A stretch of DNA of 44,839 bases from JBMFOH01 sp049969715 [NCBI: bacterium] (GTDB lineage: Bacteria > DUMJ01). The stretch covers positions 1 to 44,839 of the forward strand of contig JBMFOH010000013.1 in assembly GCA_049969715.1 (NCBI GenBank), in the 5' to 3' direction. The translations under genes were made by a program, and so were the position numbers. How positions within the stretch are numbered: the stretch's first letter is position 1; each line of letters begins with the position of its first letter. Under the pieces are notes generated by a model. It saw only the letters and a list, made by a program, of their open reading frames with translations, was not told the DNA's origin and searched no databases. This document shows, piece after piece, positions 16,439-25,178 of the stretch.

Positions 16439-19060
16439 TCAAGTCCTTTCCGAATGGGTTACCTCTGCTGATTTCTTCTTAAATACTATCTTACCATCCT
16501 CTACAGTAACAAGGATAGTATCACCTTCTTTGAAGTCTCCCTTCAGTAATAGTTCGGATAGAGGATTCTCTATAAGCCTCTGAATTGTCCTTCTTAATGG
16601 TCTAGCTCCAAAGGTAGGGTCATACCCTTCCTTAACCAAGATCTCCTTTACCTCATCGGTCACTTCCATACTCATCCCCTGTCCTTTTATCTGATGATAC
16701 ACCTTATCTAACATAAGGTCAACAATCTGCTTGAGCTGTTCCTGAACAAGAGAGTGGAATACTATAACTTCGTCTATCCTATTTAGAAATTCAGGTTTAA
16801 AATAGTAGTTCAGTTGCTTCATAAGTTCAGCCTTTATTTCATTATACACCTTAGGATCTTCTCCTCCTTTTAATCTCTCCATAATAAGAGGAGCCCCTAT
16901 ATTAGATGTCATAATTATTACGGTATTCTTAAAGTCCACAGTACGTCCCTGTCCATCGGTAAGTCTTCCGTCATCTAGGATCTGTAGAAGGACGTTAAAT
17001 ACGTCAGGATGCGCTTTTTCTATCTCGTCAAGAAGGATAACAGAGTATGGTCTTCTCCTTACCGCTTCCGTAAGTTGTCCACCTTCTTCATACCCTACAT
17101 ATCCTGGAGGAGCACCTATAAGTCTAGATACAGTATGTTTCTCCATATATTCAGACATATCTACTCTCACAATAGCTTCTTCATCATTGAATAAAAATGA
17201 TGCTAAAGCCCTAGCTAATTCTGTCTTACCTACTCCAGTAGGTCCTAAGAATAGGAATGAACCTATTGGCTTATTAGGATCCTTGAGACCTGCCCTTGCT
17301 CTCCTTATAGCCTGAGATATAGCCTTTACCGCTTCATCCTGTCCTATTATCCTTCTATGAAGAATCTCCTCCATATCTAGAAGCTTCTTACTTTCTTCTA
17401 CATTGATCTTTGTTACAGGAATACCGGTCCAATTGGAGACTATACGAGCTATATCATCAGCAGTAACTTCGCTTTTCTCCTTTAATCGCATCTTTTCCCA
17501 GTTACTCTTTGCCTCTTCCAGCTGTTTCTGAAGCTCCTTCTCCTTATCCCTCAAAGATGCCGCCCTCTCATACTCTTGAGCATTTACTGCAGCCTCTCTT
17601 TCCTTAGCCACTCTTTCTATCTCCTTTTCTAGACTCTTCAACTCAGGTGGAGGAGAAACAGTCCTAAGTCTTACATCAGCACAAGCCTCGTCTATCAAAT
17701 CTATAGCCTTATCAGGGAGGTATCTATCAGTTATATATCTATCAGAGAGGACAACAGCATTGTATATAGCCTCATCAGATATCTTCACTCTATGATACGC
17801 CTCATATCTATCCCTAAGACCTTTTAATATATCAATGGTTTCTTCTACAGTGGCTTCTCTTACTAGAACTGGCTGAAATCTACGTTCTAAAGCAGCATCC
17901 TTTTCTATATGTTTTCTATACTCATCCAATGTAGTAGCACCAATACATTGTAACTCTCCTCTAGCAAGTGCAGGCTTTAATATGTTGGATGCATCTATAG
18001 CACCCTCAGCTGCTCCAGCACCTACTACTGTGTGGAGTTCATCTAAGAACATTATTATCTCTCCGCCACTATTTATAACCTCATCCAAAACTCGCTTAAG
18101 TCTCTCTTCAAACTCCCCTCTATACTTTGTTCCTGCTACTATACCTGCCATATCTAAAGCCATAATTCTTTTACCTTTTAGAGACTCAGGGACTTCTCCC
18201 TTCACTATCCTTTGGGCTAATCCTTCTACGATTGCCGTCTTTCCTACCCCAGGTTCTCCTATAAGTACAGGGTTATTCTTTGTCCTTCTAGAGAGTATCC
18301 TTATAACCCTCTCTATCTCATCCTCTCTTCCTATTACGGGGTCAAGCTTTCCTTCTCTTGCCAGTTGTGTTAAATCTCTACTAAACTGGTCTAGAGTAGG
18401 GGTACTACTTCTCTTCTTATATGACCTTCCTGTAACCCTGTGTGATTTAGTAAGTTCCTCTCTTACCCTATCGTAATGGATTCCCCTCTTATTGAGGAGT
18501 TGACTGGCAAGATTTCCCTTTCCCCTCAATAGGGCAAGAAGGATGTGTTCAGCTCCCACATAGTTATCTCCTAAGTCATTAGCCTCTTCTCTTGCCCACT
18601 CAATTATCTGCTTTACCTCTGGAGATACAGAACGTTCTCCTTCTATAGGAGAAGGAATAGCTTTCTCCTCTATCTCTTTCTTCAGGTCTTTAATATCTAC
18701 CCCTAGATCTGAAAGAAGCTTTAGTCCAACATTTCCTTCCTGGATAATACCTAGTAATAAGTGCTCTGGGTTTATAGCTCCACTTCCCAATCTTCTTGCC
18801 TCTTCTTCTGCGCTTACTAAGACTTTTTCAGCACTTTCAGAAACATTCTCTGCTACGGGTTCAAACTCTGGCTGATAGAAGAATCTAGAGAGCACATTTG
18901 GGAAACTGGGAAATATAATATCAAGGATAGGGTTTTTACCAGAGAGTAACCCTTGCTCTCTTGCACACTCGTCGCATAGGTTAACAACAGTCTTCCTTCC
19001 ATTTACAATCTTTGTGTACTGCACAGTAGCTGGTCTTTGTCCACATATTTCACATAACAT
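16439..19060 (-). CDS. ClpC-type ATPase with N-terminal zinc finger and no ClpP loop
   Basis: The protein has 873 aa. Residues 1-40 form a four-cysteine zinc finger (C3, C6, C29, C32) like that of ClpE and McsA. Two Clp N repeats (about 75-205) follow, then AAA+ module 1 (GEPGVGKT), a UVR coiled-coil ([15 protein letters not shown]) and AAA+ module 2 (GPTGVGKT). In the D2 loop after MTSNIG there is no I/L/V-G-F tripeptide. Instead the sequence runs [15 protein letters not shown], similar to the ClpB loop. This protein is therefore predicted not to dock on ClpP and may act as a disaggregase or chaperone. It follows hsp20, from which a strong hairpin separates it. Confidence 0.92.
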   Translation of the reverse strand: MLCEICGQRPATVQYTKIVNGRKTVVNLCDECAREQGLLSGKNPILDIIFPSFPNVLSRFFYQPEFEPVAENVSESAEKVLVSAEEEARRLGSGAINPEHLLLGIIQEGNVGLKLLSDLGVDIKDLKKEIEEKAIPSPIEGERSVSPEVKQIIEWAREEANDLGDNYVGAEHILLALLRGKGNLASQLLNKRGIHYDRVREELTKSHRVTGRSYKKRSSTPTLDQFSRDLTQLAREGKLDPVIGREDEIERVIRILSRRTKNNPVLIGEPGVGKTAIVEGLAQRIVKGEVPESLKGKRIMALDMAGIVAGTKYRGEFEERLKRVLDEVINSGGEIIMFLDELHTVVGAGAAEGAIDASNILKPALARGELQCIGATTLDEYRKHIEKDAALERRFQPVLVREATVEETIDILKGLRDRYEAYHRVKISDEAIYNAVVLSDRYITDRYLPDKAIDLIDEACADVRLRTVSPPPELKSLEKEIERVAKEREAAVNAQEYERAASLRDKEKELQKQLEEAKSNWEKMRLKEKSEVTADDIARIVSNWTGIPVTKINVEESKKLLDMEEILHRRIIGQDEAVKAISQAIRRARAGLKDPNKPIGSFLFLGPTGVGKTELARALASFLFNDEEAIVRVDMSEYMEKHTVSRLIGAPPGYVGYEEGGQLTEAVRRRPYSVILLDEIEKAHPDVFNVLLQILDDGRLTDGQGRTVDFKNTVIIMTSNIGAPLIMERLKGGEDPKVYNEIKAELMKQLNYYFKPEFLNRIDEVIVFHSLVQEQLKQIVDLMLDKVYHQIKGQGMSMEVTDEVKEILVKEGYDPTFGARPLRRTIQRLIENPLSELLLKGDFKEGDTILVTVEDGKIVFKKKSAEVTHSERT

Positions 19061-19084
19061 TTCACATCACTCCTTATTAATCTT

Positions 19085-19109
19085 CTGGGGGCACAACTTG
19101 TGCCCCCAG
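19085..19109 (-). terminator. Perfect 25-base palindrome between hsp20 and clpC
   Basis: CTGGGGGCACAA, a single C, then TTGTGCCCCCAG. The transcript can form a stem of 10-12 bp, 4 nt after the hsp20 stop codon. No T-run follows, and the clpC ribosome binding site lies about 15 nt beyond it. It resembles the hairpin at 13640-13664 in sequence (both have GGCACA/TGTGCC). It probably partly terminates or processes the message, lowering clpC relative to hsp20. Confidence 0.6.
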
Positions 19110-19113
19110 GTCT

Positions 19114-19566
19114 TTACTCTATATTAATCTTTCTCCCTTTTGGAGACACTTCAGCTTTTGGAGCCCTTATCTCTAAGATTCCATCCTTAAATGTAGCCTT
19201 TGCTTCGTCAGACTTTACGGTAACAGGTAGAGGAATAACTCTCTGGAAGGCTCCATAGTTAAGCTCCTTCCTGTAGTAGTTCTTCTCCTTTACCTCAGTC
19301 TCTTCCTTGGTCTGTCCCTTTATAGTTATAGAGTCCTCCGTAACTATGACCTCTACATTATCCTTGCTTACACCTGGTAGATTAGCCTTTACTACAATAT
19401 CTTTCTCTGTTTCATATAGGTCGCAAGCTGGAGCCCATACTCTAGTTGCTTCTTCAATGGTTGGTTCAGTAATAGAACCTCTTCCAAATACCTCATCAAA
19501 GAGTCTATCCATCTCCCTCCTCAAGTTTTCAAGCTCACGGAAAGGATCCCATCTTCTTATAGCCAT
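19114..19566 (-). CDS. Hsp20 small heat-shock protein
   Basis: The protein has 150 aa. A short N-terminal arm (AIRRWDPFRELENLRREMDR) is followed by an alpha-crystallin domain (about 50-140). The domain carries ACDLYETEKDIVVKANLPGV near its start and the GILEIRAPK block near its end. An I-x-I type tail ends the protein (KINIE). It is an ATP-independent holdase that keeps unfolding proteins soluble. The ATG at 19566 is preferred because GGAGG lies 8 nt before it. A GTG three codons upstream overlaps that site. It lies 15 nt after hspR. Confidence 0.95.
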   Translation of the reverse strand: MAIRRWDPFRELENLRREMDRLFDEVFGRGSITEPTIEEATRVWAPACDLYETEKDIVVKANLPGVSKDNVEVIVTEDSITIKGQTKEETEVKEKNYYRKELNYGAFQRVIPLPVTVKSDEAKATFKDGILEIRAPKAEVSPKGRKINIE

Positions 19567-19581
19567 ATCTAACACCTCCTT

Positions 19582-19884
19582 TTAAAAATCTTCTAATAAT
19601 TCTTTTAGAACATTTATAAACATCTCGTCTAAGTCTTGAGAAGCCAACTGCTCCTCAAGTCTTAGTATCAACTTTACCCCCGCTAGGCTCATCCCTACCT
19701 TATTAGTAAGGCAGGTAATGAGTCTAAGTTTTTCTAAGTCTTCTTCAGAATAAAACCTCCTGTTACCTATCCTTTTAGGAGTTACTAACCCCCATTCTTC
19801 ATATATCCGCAAGGTTCTTGGATGTACTCCAAGAAGCCTAGCTGTTACACTTATAAGATAAACAGGTTCGTTATTCTTCATCAT
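19582..19884 (-). CDS. hspR: HspR-type MerR-family heat-shock repressor
   Basis: The protein has 100 aa. It begins with the HspR signature PVYLISVTARLLGVHPRTLRIYEEWGL, a MerR-type winged helix, followed by NRRFYSEEDLEKL and a short coiled-coil tail. In actinobacteria and several thermophiles HspR represses chaperone operons together with DnaK. Here it is the first gene of hspR-hsp20-clpC, and no dnaK is nearby. There are tandem ATG codons at 19884 and 19881, with a weak ribosome binding site that overlaps a palindrome. Confidence 0.9.
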   Translation of the reverse strand: MMKNNEPVYLISVTARLLGVHPRTLRIYEEWGLVTPKRIGNRRFYSEEDLEKLRLITCLTNKVGMSLAGVKLILRLEEQLASQDLDEMFINVLKELLEDF

Positions 19885-19886
19885 CG

Positions 19887-19931
19887 TTCACTCACTGAAT
19901 ATATAATAGCATATTATAAAAAAGTTGTCAA
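19887..19931 (-). promoter_or_regulatory. hspR operon promoter with palindrome at the transcript start
   Basis: On the minus strand TTGACA (19931-19926) and TATTAT (19908-19903) are 17 nt apart, placing the start near 19896. A near-palindrome TTCACTCACTGAA (19887-19899) covers the start point and the region of the ribosome binding site. It is not a match to the HAIR sequence known from actinobacteria. Its position suits an autoregulatory operator. Confidence 0.6.
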
Positions 19932-19956
19932 TAGTATTTATAACTTTCTTATAAGT

Positions 19957-20847
19957 TTATGGGATAATAGAGGATAAATATCTTAGATACTCATTTACAT
20001 CAGAGAAAATAAGATCAGTATAATTCTTATATATCTCCCTAGAATAATTATTATCACAGATCGCTACTGGAATAGCTCTGGCATTTTTTGCTGAAAGGAT
20101 ATCATCCATAGAATCACCAACAAATGCCAGTGATTTCTTTTTATAGAAGGACCTTATTATCTCCAAGCCTCTAGGATCAGGCTTTTTTATTCCAGAATCA
20201 GCAGTAACTATAACCTCTCTAGGAACGTTAATACTAAGCCTCTCTAAAGCTAATTCAGCCTCTCCATCCGTTCTACCGGTGTATATACCATAATAAATGG
20301 TAGGAATGAGAAGACGCTTGTCTAGTATCACCCTTTCTTTCTCACACACCCCTTCCCCTATTTCTCCTTTCGGTTCTCTTCCATACAACCTCTTAAGGTA
20401 TCTCCTCCCTGCATACATCTCTTGAAATGTTTTAACAACTAGATTAGAATCTACTAGACCATCTATATCAGTAAGAACACCTCTTCCCCTCTTCTCTATA
20501 TAATTCCTTACCTTTTTTATCCCATCATCGTAGTATGAGATGGTCTTAGTGAACTCTTCTAGAGAAGGCGGAGTCTGTCTTATAGAATAGGTATCTTTAC
20601 ATTCTGATGTTAATGCTTTATACAGAAAAAACATAATGGCAGATTGAGACAGTACCCAATCGTCATTATATCCACCTGTAAGTTTAAAGAGCTGCACCTC
20701 TTCTGGTAAAATGAGAGGTCCACTATCATTGTAACCAAGTATTCTAGTCATATAGAATTGAACAGTCTTAGAAACAGCCACTCTAAAAGAAAATCTGGTA
20801 TCTATAAGTACTCCATCTATATCAAAGACAACGACCTCTGGTATCAA
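19957..20847 (-). CDS. HAD-superfamily phosphatase next to hisC
   Basis: The protein has 296 aa. HAD motif I is FDIDGVLIDT, motif II IYTGRTDGE, motif III near KKPDPRG and motif IV FVGDSMDDI. A long cap region (about 15-160) lies between motifs I and II. It overlaps hisC by 4 nt. A role as histidinol-phosphate phosphatase or another step linked to amino-acid synthesis is inferred from this coupling only. A general phosphoglycolate-phosphatase-like role is the alternative. Confidence 0.8.
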   Translation of the reverse strand: MIPEVVVFDIDGVLIDTRFSFRVAVSKTVQFYMTRILGYNDSGPLILPEEVQLFKLTGGYNDDWVLSQSAIMFFLYKALTSECKDTYSIRQTPPSLEEFTKTISYYDDGIKKVRNYIEKRGRGVLTDIDGLVDSNLVVKTFQEMYAGRRYLKRLYGREPKGEIGEGVCEKERVILDKRLLIPTIYYGIYTGRTDGEAELALERLSINVPREVIVTADSGIKKPDPRGLEIIRSFYKKKSLAFVGDSMDDILSAKNARAIPVAICDNNYSREIYKNYTDLIFSDVNEYLRYLSSIIP

Positions 20848-21911
20848 TTCAATATCTCCTCCATTGCTCTTAAAAATCTGTCATTATCTTCCATCTTACC
20901 TATGGTAACCCTATAAGCCTTATCTAAAAGAGGATGACCGCCAGAAAACATTCTTATCTTTATGCCATGTTCAATGAGCTTTTCCATCAATGAGGGTTCC
21001 TCGCAGTAGAAGAATAGGAAGTTAGCCTGAGATGGAAATACCTTTAATCCATGGATAGTCTTTAAAGTCTCATATACCCTCTCCCTCTCTTTAAGGATAT
21101 AATCGACTCTTTTGTTAATAATATCTCTATACTCCAATACTATACTTGCTACCCTTTGAGAAAATACATCCACATTATACGGAAGCTTCACTGCCATTAT
21201 ATCTTCTATGATCTCCCTATTAGATATAGCATAACCTACCCTTAGCCCTGCCAGAGAAAACGCCTTAGAGAATGTTCGTAAGATAATAAGGTTATCATAA
21301 TTCGGTAGTAGCCCTATCACACTTTCTCGAGCAAACTCTCCATAAGCCTCGTCTATTACTACTAGGGTATCTATTTTTTTAGCCTCTTCTAAGATTGCTA
21401 TTACATCCTTTCTCTCCATAGACCATCCTGTTGGATTGTTAGGTCTACACAAGAGAAATAACTTAGGGGAATATTTCCTTAGCTTTTCGATTGTATCTTC
21501 AATATCTAATTGAAGCTCCTTATTAAGGTCTAAGATCAAAGAGTTAACCCTAAAGATCTGTGATAAGATTCCAAACATCTCAAAGGAGAGTACCGGATAC
21601 ATTGCTATATCACCTTCATCTACAAATGCAGTAAATATAATCTGAAGTATCTCATCAGAGCCATTCCCCACAGCTATATTGTTTCTATCTACCCCAATAT
21701 ATCTACTTAGACATTCTCTTAATCCTAAAATATTAGGATCAGGATATAAACGAAAGGGGGTATTACGAGCCTCTATACTTATTCTCTCTTTTATCTCACT
21801 AGGTAACTCAAATGGATTCTCATTGGCATCTAATTTTATACAGTTAGGATAATTAGTTACTAGATAAGGAGAAAAATTTTTTAGGTCTTTTCTTAAGAAT
21901 CTACTCCCCAT
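20844..21911 (-). CDS. hisC: Histidinol-phosphate aminotransferase
   Basis: The protein has 355 aa and is a fold-type I aminotransferase. It has KLDANENPFELP at the N-terminus, GNGSDEIL, RPNNPTGW, VIDEAYGEF and the PLP-lysine block RTFSKAFSLAGLRVGYA. These are the standard HisC marks, and the length is normal. It converts imidazole-acetol phosphate and glutamate to histidinol phosphate and 2-oxoglutarate. It lies 3 nt after the DNA ligase gene and before the HAD phosphatase. No other his genes are in the window, so the exact aminotransferase substrate is not proved. Confidence 0.88.
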   Translation of the reverse strand: MGSRFLRKDLKNFSPYLVTNYPNCIKLDANENPFELPSEIKERISIEARNTPFRLYPDPNILGLRECLSRYIGVDRNNIAVGNGSDEILQIIFTAFVDEGDIAMYPVLSFEMFGILSQIFRVNSLILDLNKELQLDIEDTIEKLRKYSPKLFLLCRPNNPTGWSMERKDVIAILEEAKKIDTLVVIDEAYGEFARESVIGLLPNYDNLIILRTFSKAFSLAGLRVGYAISNREIIEDIMAVKLPYNVDVFSQRVASIVLEYRDIINKRVDYILKERERVYETLKTIHGLKVFPSQANFLFFYCEEPSLMEKLIEHGIKIRMFSGGHPLLDKAYRVTIGKMEDNDRFLRAMEEILN

Positions 21912-21914
21912 ATC

Positions 21915-23648
21915 TTACTCCTGTATTGCTACCTTTTTCTGTTGATTATACATCTCTAGTATCTCCTTTACAGTAGTAGCATCTTCTGGCTTTCTATCTA
22001 TCCTTATAAACTTTACTATCCTAGGGAATCTCAATGCATAGCCAAATTCCTCTCCCACTTTGCCTGCAGTATGTACTGGACTTCTAGTAATTTCATCTGC
22101 TTGTACTTCCACTACATATCTAGGTTCTACCCATACGTCAGGTTCTAGTATAGAAACGACTCTTCCTGGTCTATTCTCAACTCTTATATCATCTAATAAG
22201 CCTTTCATCTTCACCCACTCATCTTCAGTAAGCCCAGAACCAATCTTAGCTATCGTCTTAAACGTATCTGTATCGATATCATAGACACTTGCTAGTAAAG
22301 AACCAATTCCAAACCTTGCCCTGGAACCTCTACCTACATAATATCCTACGATTACTAGGTCTAATGTATCACTGAGTTCTCCTCTATAACTCCTTTTCAT
22401 CTTTATCCAAGTAAAATTCCTTGCCCCCGCCTGATATGGAGCATCAAGTCTCTTAGCAACTATTCCCTCTAAACCACTTCCAATAGCATTCTCAAAGAAA
22501 AGTTGCAGTTCCTTAGGGTCATCAGTAATAATAGAATCAGCCACCATTATCACATTTCCCGGAGCAATGAGGTCCAATAGTCTATTTCTCCTCTCTATAT
22601 AAGGTTTAGGGGTATAGTCCTCATTATCTACATAGAGTAGGTCAAAAGCAAAAAGTTTAAGTGGGAGGTCAGTCTTCTTCGTATCTATTTCATACTTTCT
22701 CTTTCTCTGTACAGTCACTTGAAAAGGGAAGAACTCTTGAGCCTCTTCATTAAATGCTAATGCTTCTCCTTCTATTATTGCTCTCTCAGATCTGATCTGT
22801 GCCTTTGCCCCATCAACTAGATCTGGAAACATATCAGTGTTGTCTTCTAAATTTCTAGAGAATATCCTTACCCTATCTCCATCCTTATGGATCTGACAAC
22901 GAAAGCCATCGAACTTTGGCTCTACTGAGCATTTACCTATCTTGGCAATAATATCTTCTGGGGTGGGTAACCTTTCCGCTAATGCCATTCTTATAGGTTT
23001 TCCAACCTGCACCTTAAATTCCTCCACCTCCTTTACCCCTTTGCCAAAGAGAGTAAAACCTACAAGTCCAAGGTCAGAACATAAATTATAAGCCCTTTCA
23101 ATGATTGGTCTTAGTGTCTTATCTCCAGCATAAGCGTATGAGAATGCATCTAATATTGTTGGATCTCCAATACCAAGCCTTAATCTGCCAAGGACTATTC
23201 TTACAATGTACTTAGCCTCTTTACCAGATAGAAAGGAAAGAAGCATTGCTAGATCATTAGTCTTTTTCTCCACTGACCCCTTTCCACTAGTAGTGGCTAT
23301 ATCTGTAAGTCGATTATATACCTCTATTATTTCTAGATCCTTCTTTCTATATGGAATATACTGCTCAGCAAGAAGGCCTAGGTCTCCAAGGTCTTTATAG
23401 ATCTTCCATATCTCTTCTTCACTCTTTTCTACAACCCTAGCCAATGATTTCGCAACTAATTTCTCACTCATTCCAAATTCTATCTTCTCATAATTCGGAG
23501 CAAGTCTCTCCTGACAGAGATAAGAAACCTTCCATATCTCTTCTGGGGAAAGAGAATTGAAAAGTTCAGCCAAAATAGAGATCATCTCATTCCTCTTAGT
23601 AGTAGATTCTAATCTTTTAAAATAATTGGCTAATTTCGAAAATTTCAT
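21915..23648 (-). CDS. Archaeal-type ATP-dependent DNA ligase
   Basis: The protein has 577 aa. The N-terminal DNA-binding domain (about 1-215) contains the GRLRLGIGDPTILDA-type stretch typical of archaeal and eukaryotic ligase I. The nucleotidyltransferase domain has motif I VEPKFDGFRCQIH with the adenylated Lys, IIEGEALAF and EGIVAKRLDAPYQ. The OB-fold domain includes WIKMKRSY and a C-terminal PRIVKFIRIDRKPED. The length and all three domains fit the archaeal LigB/ligase-I type, unusual for a bacterium, where the NAD-dependent LigA seals replication nicks. It is first in an operon with hisC and the HAD gene. Confidence 0.93.
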   Translation of the reverse strand: MKFSKLANYFKRLESTTKRNEMISILAELFNSLSPEEIWKVSYLCQERLAPNYEKIEFGMSEKLVAKSLARVVEKSEEEIWKIYKDLGDLGLLAEQYIPYRKKDLEIIEVYNRLTDIATTSGKGSVEKKTNDLAMLLSFLSGKEAKYIVRIVLGRLRLGIGDPTILDAFSYAYAGDKTLRPIIERAYNLCSDLGLVGFTLFGKGVKEVEEFKVQVGKPIRMALAERLPTPEDIIAKIGKCSVEPKFDGFRCQIHKDGDRVRIFSRNLEDNTDMFPDLVDGAKAQIRSERAIIEGEALAFNEEAQEFFPFQVTVQRKRKYEIDTKKTDLPLKLFAFDLLYVDNEDYTPKPYIERRNRLLDLIAPGNVIMVADSIITDDPKELQLFFENAIGSGLEGIVAKRLDAPYQAGARNFTWIKMKRSYRGELSDTLDLVIVGYYVGRGSRARFGIGSLLASVYDIDTDTFKTIAKIGSGLTEDEWVKMKGLLDDIRVENRPGRVVSILEPDVWVEPRYVVEVQADEITRSPVHTAGKVGEEFGYALRFPRIVKFIRIDRKPEDATTVKEILEMYNQQKKVAIQE

Positions 23649-23670
23649 AAAATCTCACTTCCTTTCTTAG

Positions 23671-23708
23671 TTTTAATTATAACATAAAGTTTTATGCTAT
23701 AATTAAAA
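23671..23708. promoter_or_regulatory. Symmetric divergent promoter for ligase and rtcB
   Basis: TTTTAATTATAACATAAA (23671-23688), two bases, then TTTATGCTATAATTAAAA (23691-23708): an inverted repeat matching at 17 of 18 positions. Each arm contains an extended -10: TTATGTTATAAT on the minus strand (23687-23676) toward the ligase, and TTATGCTATAAT on the plus strand (23692-23703) toward rtcB. Neither has a recognisable -35. The rtcB transcript would start near 23710, right at its ribosome binding site. Confidence 0.7.
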
Positions 23709-23720
23709 TAGGTGGTAACT

Positions 23721-25178
23721 ATGGCAGAAAGATGGACGGGTAGCTTGGTACAAATAGACCCTTATAGATACGAGATCCCCAAAGAATACAAAAGTGGAAT
23801 GAAGGTCCCAGGAATTATATATGCTGATAAAGAGATGATAGAGACGGTATGCCAAGACCAATCCCCTGAACAAGTGGCAAATGTTGCTACTTTACCTGGG
23901 ATAGTGAAATATTCTCTTGCTATGCCTGATATACACTGGGGATACGGTTTCCCTATAGGGGGAGTGGCAGCAACGAGCGTTGAGGGTGGGGTAGTATCCC
24001 CTGGTGGTGTAGGATACGATATAAATTGTGGTACAAGGCTTATTGTTACAAATCTTACCTATGATGAAATAAAGCAAAGGCTTTCATCTCTATTAGATGC
24101 GATCTTCGTAAATGTACCTTCTGGTTTAGGATCAGAAGGAAAACTAAAGGTAAAAGGTAAGGAGTTTGATAAGGTACTTATAGAGGGAGCAAAATGGGCA
24201 GTGAAGAACGGGTATGGCAAAGAGGAAGACCTAGAGAGAATAGAGGAGAATGGATCGATGGGAGAGGCAGACCCAAGTGTAATAAGTAGTAAGGCGCGAG
24301 AACGTGGAGCTCCACAACTTGGTACACTAGGTTCAGGAAATCATTTTATAGAGATTCAAAGGGTTCAGAAGATATTCGACCCTGAGATAGCTAGAATATT
24401 TCATCTGTTTGAAGACCAGATAACGATACTTATCCATACCGGTTCTAGAGGTTTTGGACATCAGGTATGTACTGATTACCTCTCAACAATGAATAGTGCT
24501 GTAAAGAAATATGGGATTGAACTTCCTGACAGACAGTTAGTATGTGCCCCAATAGAAAGTCCAGAGGGGAAAAATTACCTATCAGCTATGGCATGTGCAG
24601 CAAATTATGCTTGGGCAAATAGACAGTGCATTACTCACTGGATAAGGGAAAGCTTTGAGATGGTATTTAGGAAAGGAGCCAATAAACTAGGTCTAGAAGT
24701 CCTCTATGATGTGGCTCATAACATTGCAAAGATCGAATCACACAATGTAGATGGTAAAGAGATAAAAGTCTGCGTCCATAGAAAGGGTGCAACAAGGGCA
24801 TTTCCCAAAGGACATCCTGATATCCCAAATATTTACAAAGATGCAGGACAACCAGTGATTATCCCTGGAGATATGGGGAGAGCCTCATATATTCTTGTGG
24901 GGACAGAAAGGGCTATGGAAACAACCTTTGGTTCTACTTGTCATGGGGCTGGAAGACTTCTTAGTAGAACGGGAGCAAAAAGAACTATAACAGGAAAAGA
25001 AGTTATTGAAGAACTTTCTAAAAAGGGCATCATAGTAAAGACTGACAACATAAAAGGGCTTGCAGAAGAAGCATCAGAAGCTTACAAAGATGTAGAAAAG
25101 GTTATAGAGATAGTAGAAGGTTCTGGAATATCTAAGAGGGTAGCAAGAATGAAGCCTCTAGGGGTAATAAAGGGTTAA
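23721..25178 (+). CDS. rtcB: RtcB-type RNA ligase
   Basis: The protein has 485 aa and no intein. Family blocks are MPDIHWGYGFPIGGVAA, GGVGYDINCGTRL (manganese ligands), GTLGSGNHFIEIQ, HTGSRGFGHQV, HRKGATRAFPKGHP and STCHGAGRLLSRTGAK, which contains the guanylylated His. It joins RNA 3'-phosphate or 2',3'-cyclic phosphate ends to 5'-OH ends using GTP and manganese. ATG 23721 follows AGGTGG at good spacing, and a GTG three codons earlier would leave no site. The stop overlaps the dgt start (TAATG). No archease partner is visible. Confidence 0.96.
   Translation: MAERWTGSLVQIDPYRYEIPKEYKSGMKVPGIIYADKEMIETVCQDQSPEQVANVATLPGIVKYSLAMPDIHWGYGFPIGGVAATSVEGGVVSPGGVGYDINCGTRLIVTNLTYDEIKQRLSSLLDAIFVNVPSGLGSEGKLKVKGKEFDKVLIEGAKWAVKNGYGKEEDLERIEENGSMGEADPSVISSKARERGAPQLGTLGSGNHFIEIQRVQKIFDPEIARIFHLFEDQITILIHTGSRGFGHQVCTDYLSTMNSAVKKYGIELPDRQLVCAPIESPEGKNYLSAMACAANYAWANRQCITHWIRESFEMVFRKGANKLGLEVLYDVAHNIAKIESHNVDGKEIKVCVHRKGATRAFPKGHPDIPNIYKDAGQPVIIPGDMGRASYILVGTERAMETTFGSTCHGAGRLLSRTGAKRTITGKEVIEELSKKGIIVKTDNIKGLAEEASEAYKDVEKVIEIVEGSGISKRVARMKPLGVIKG

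Noticed and set aside
13672-19060. Recent tandem duplication of clpC
   Set aside because: The two proteins differ in N-terminus, D2 loop and many residues, and a different gene lies between them. The divergence looks old.
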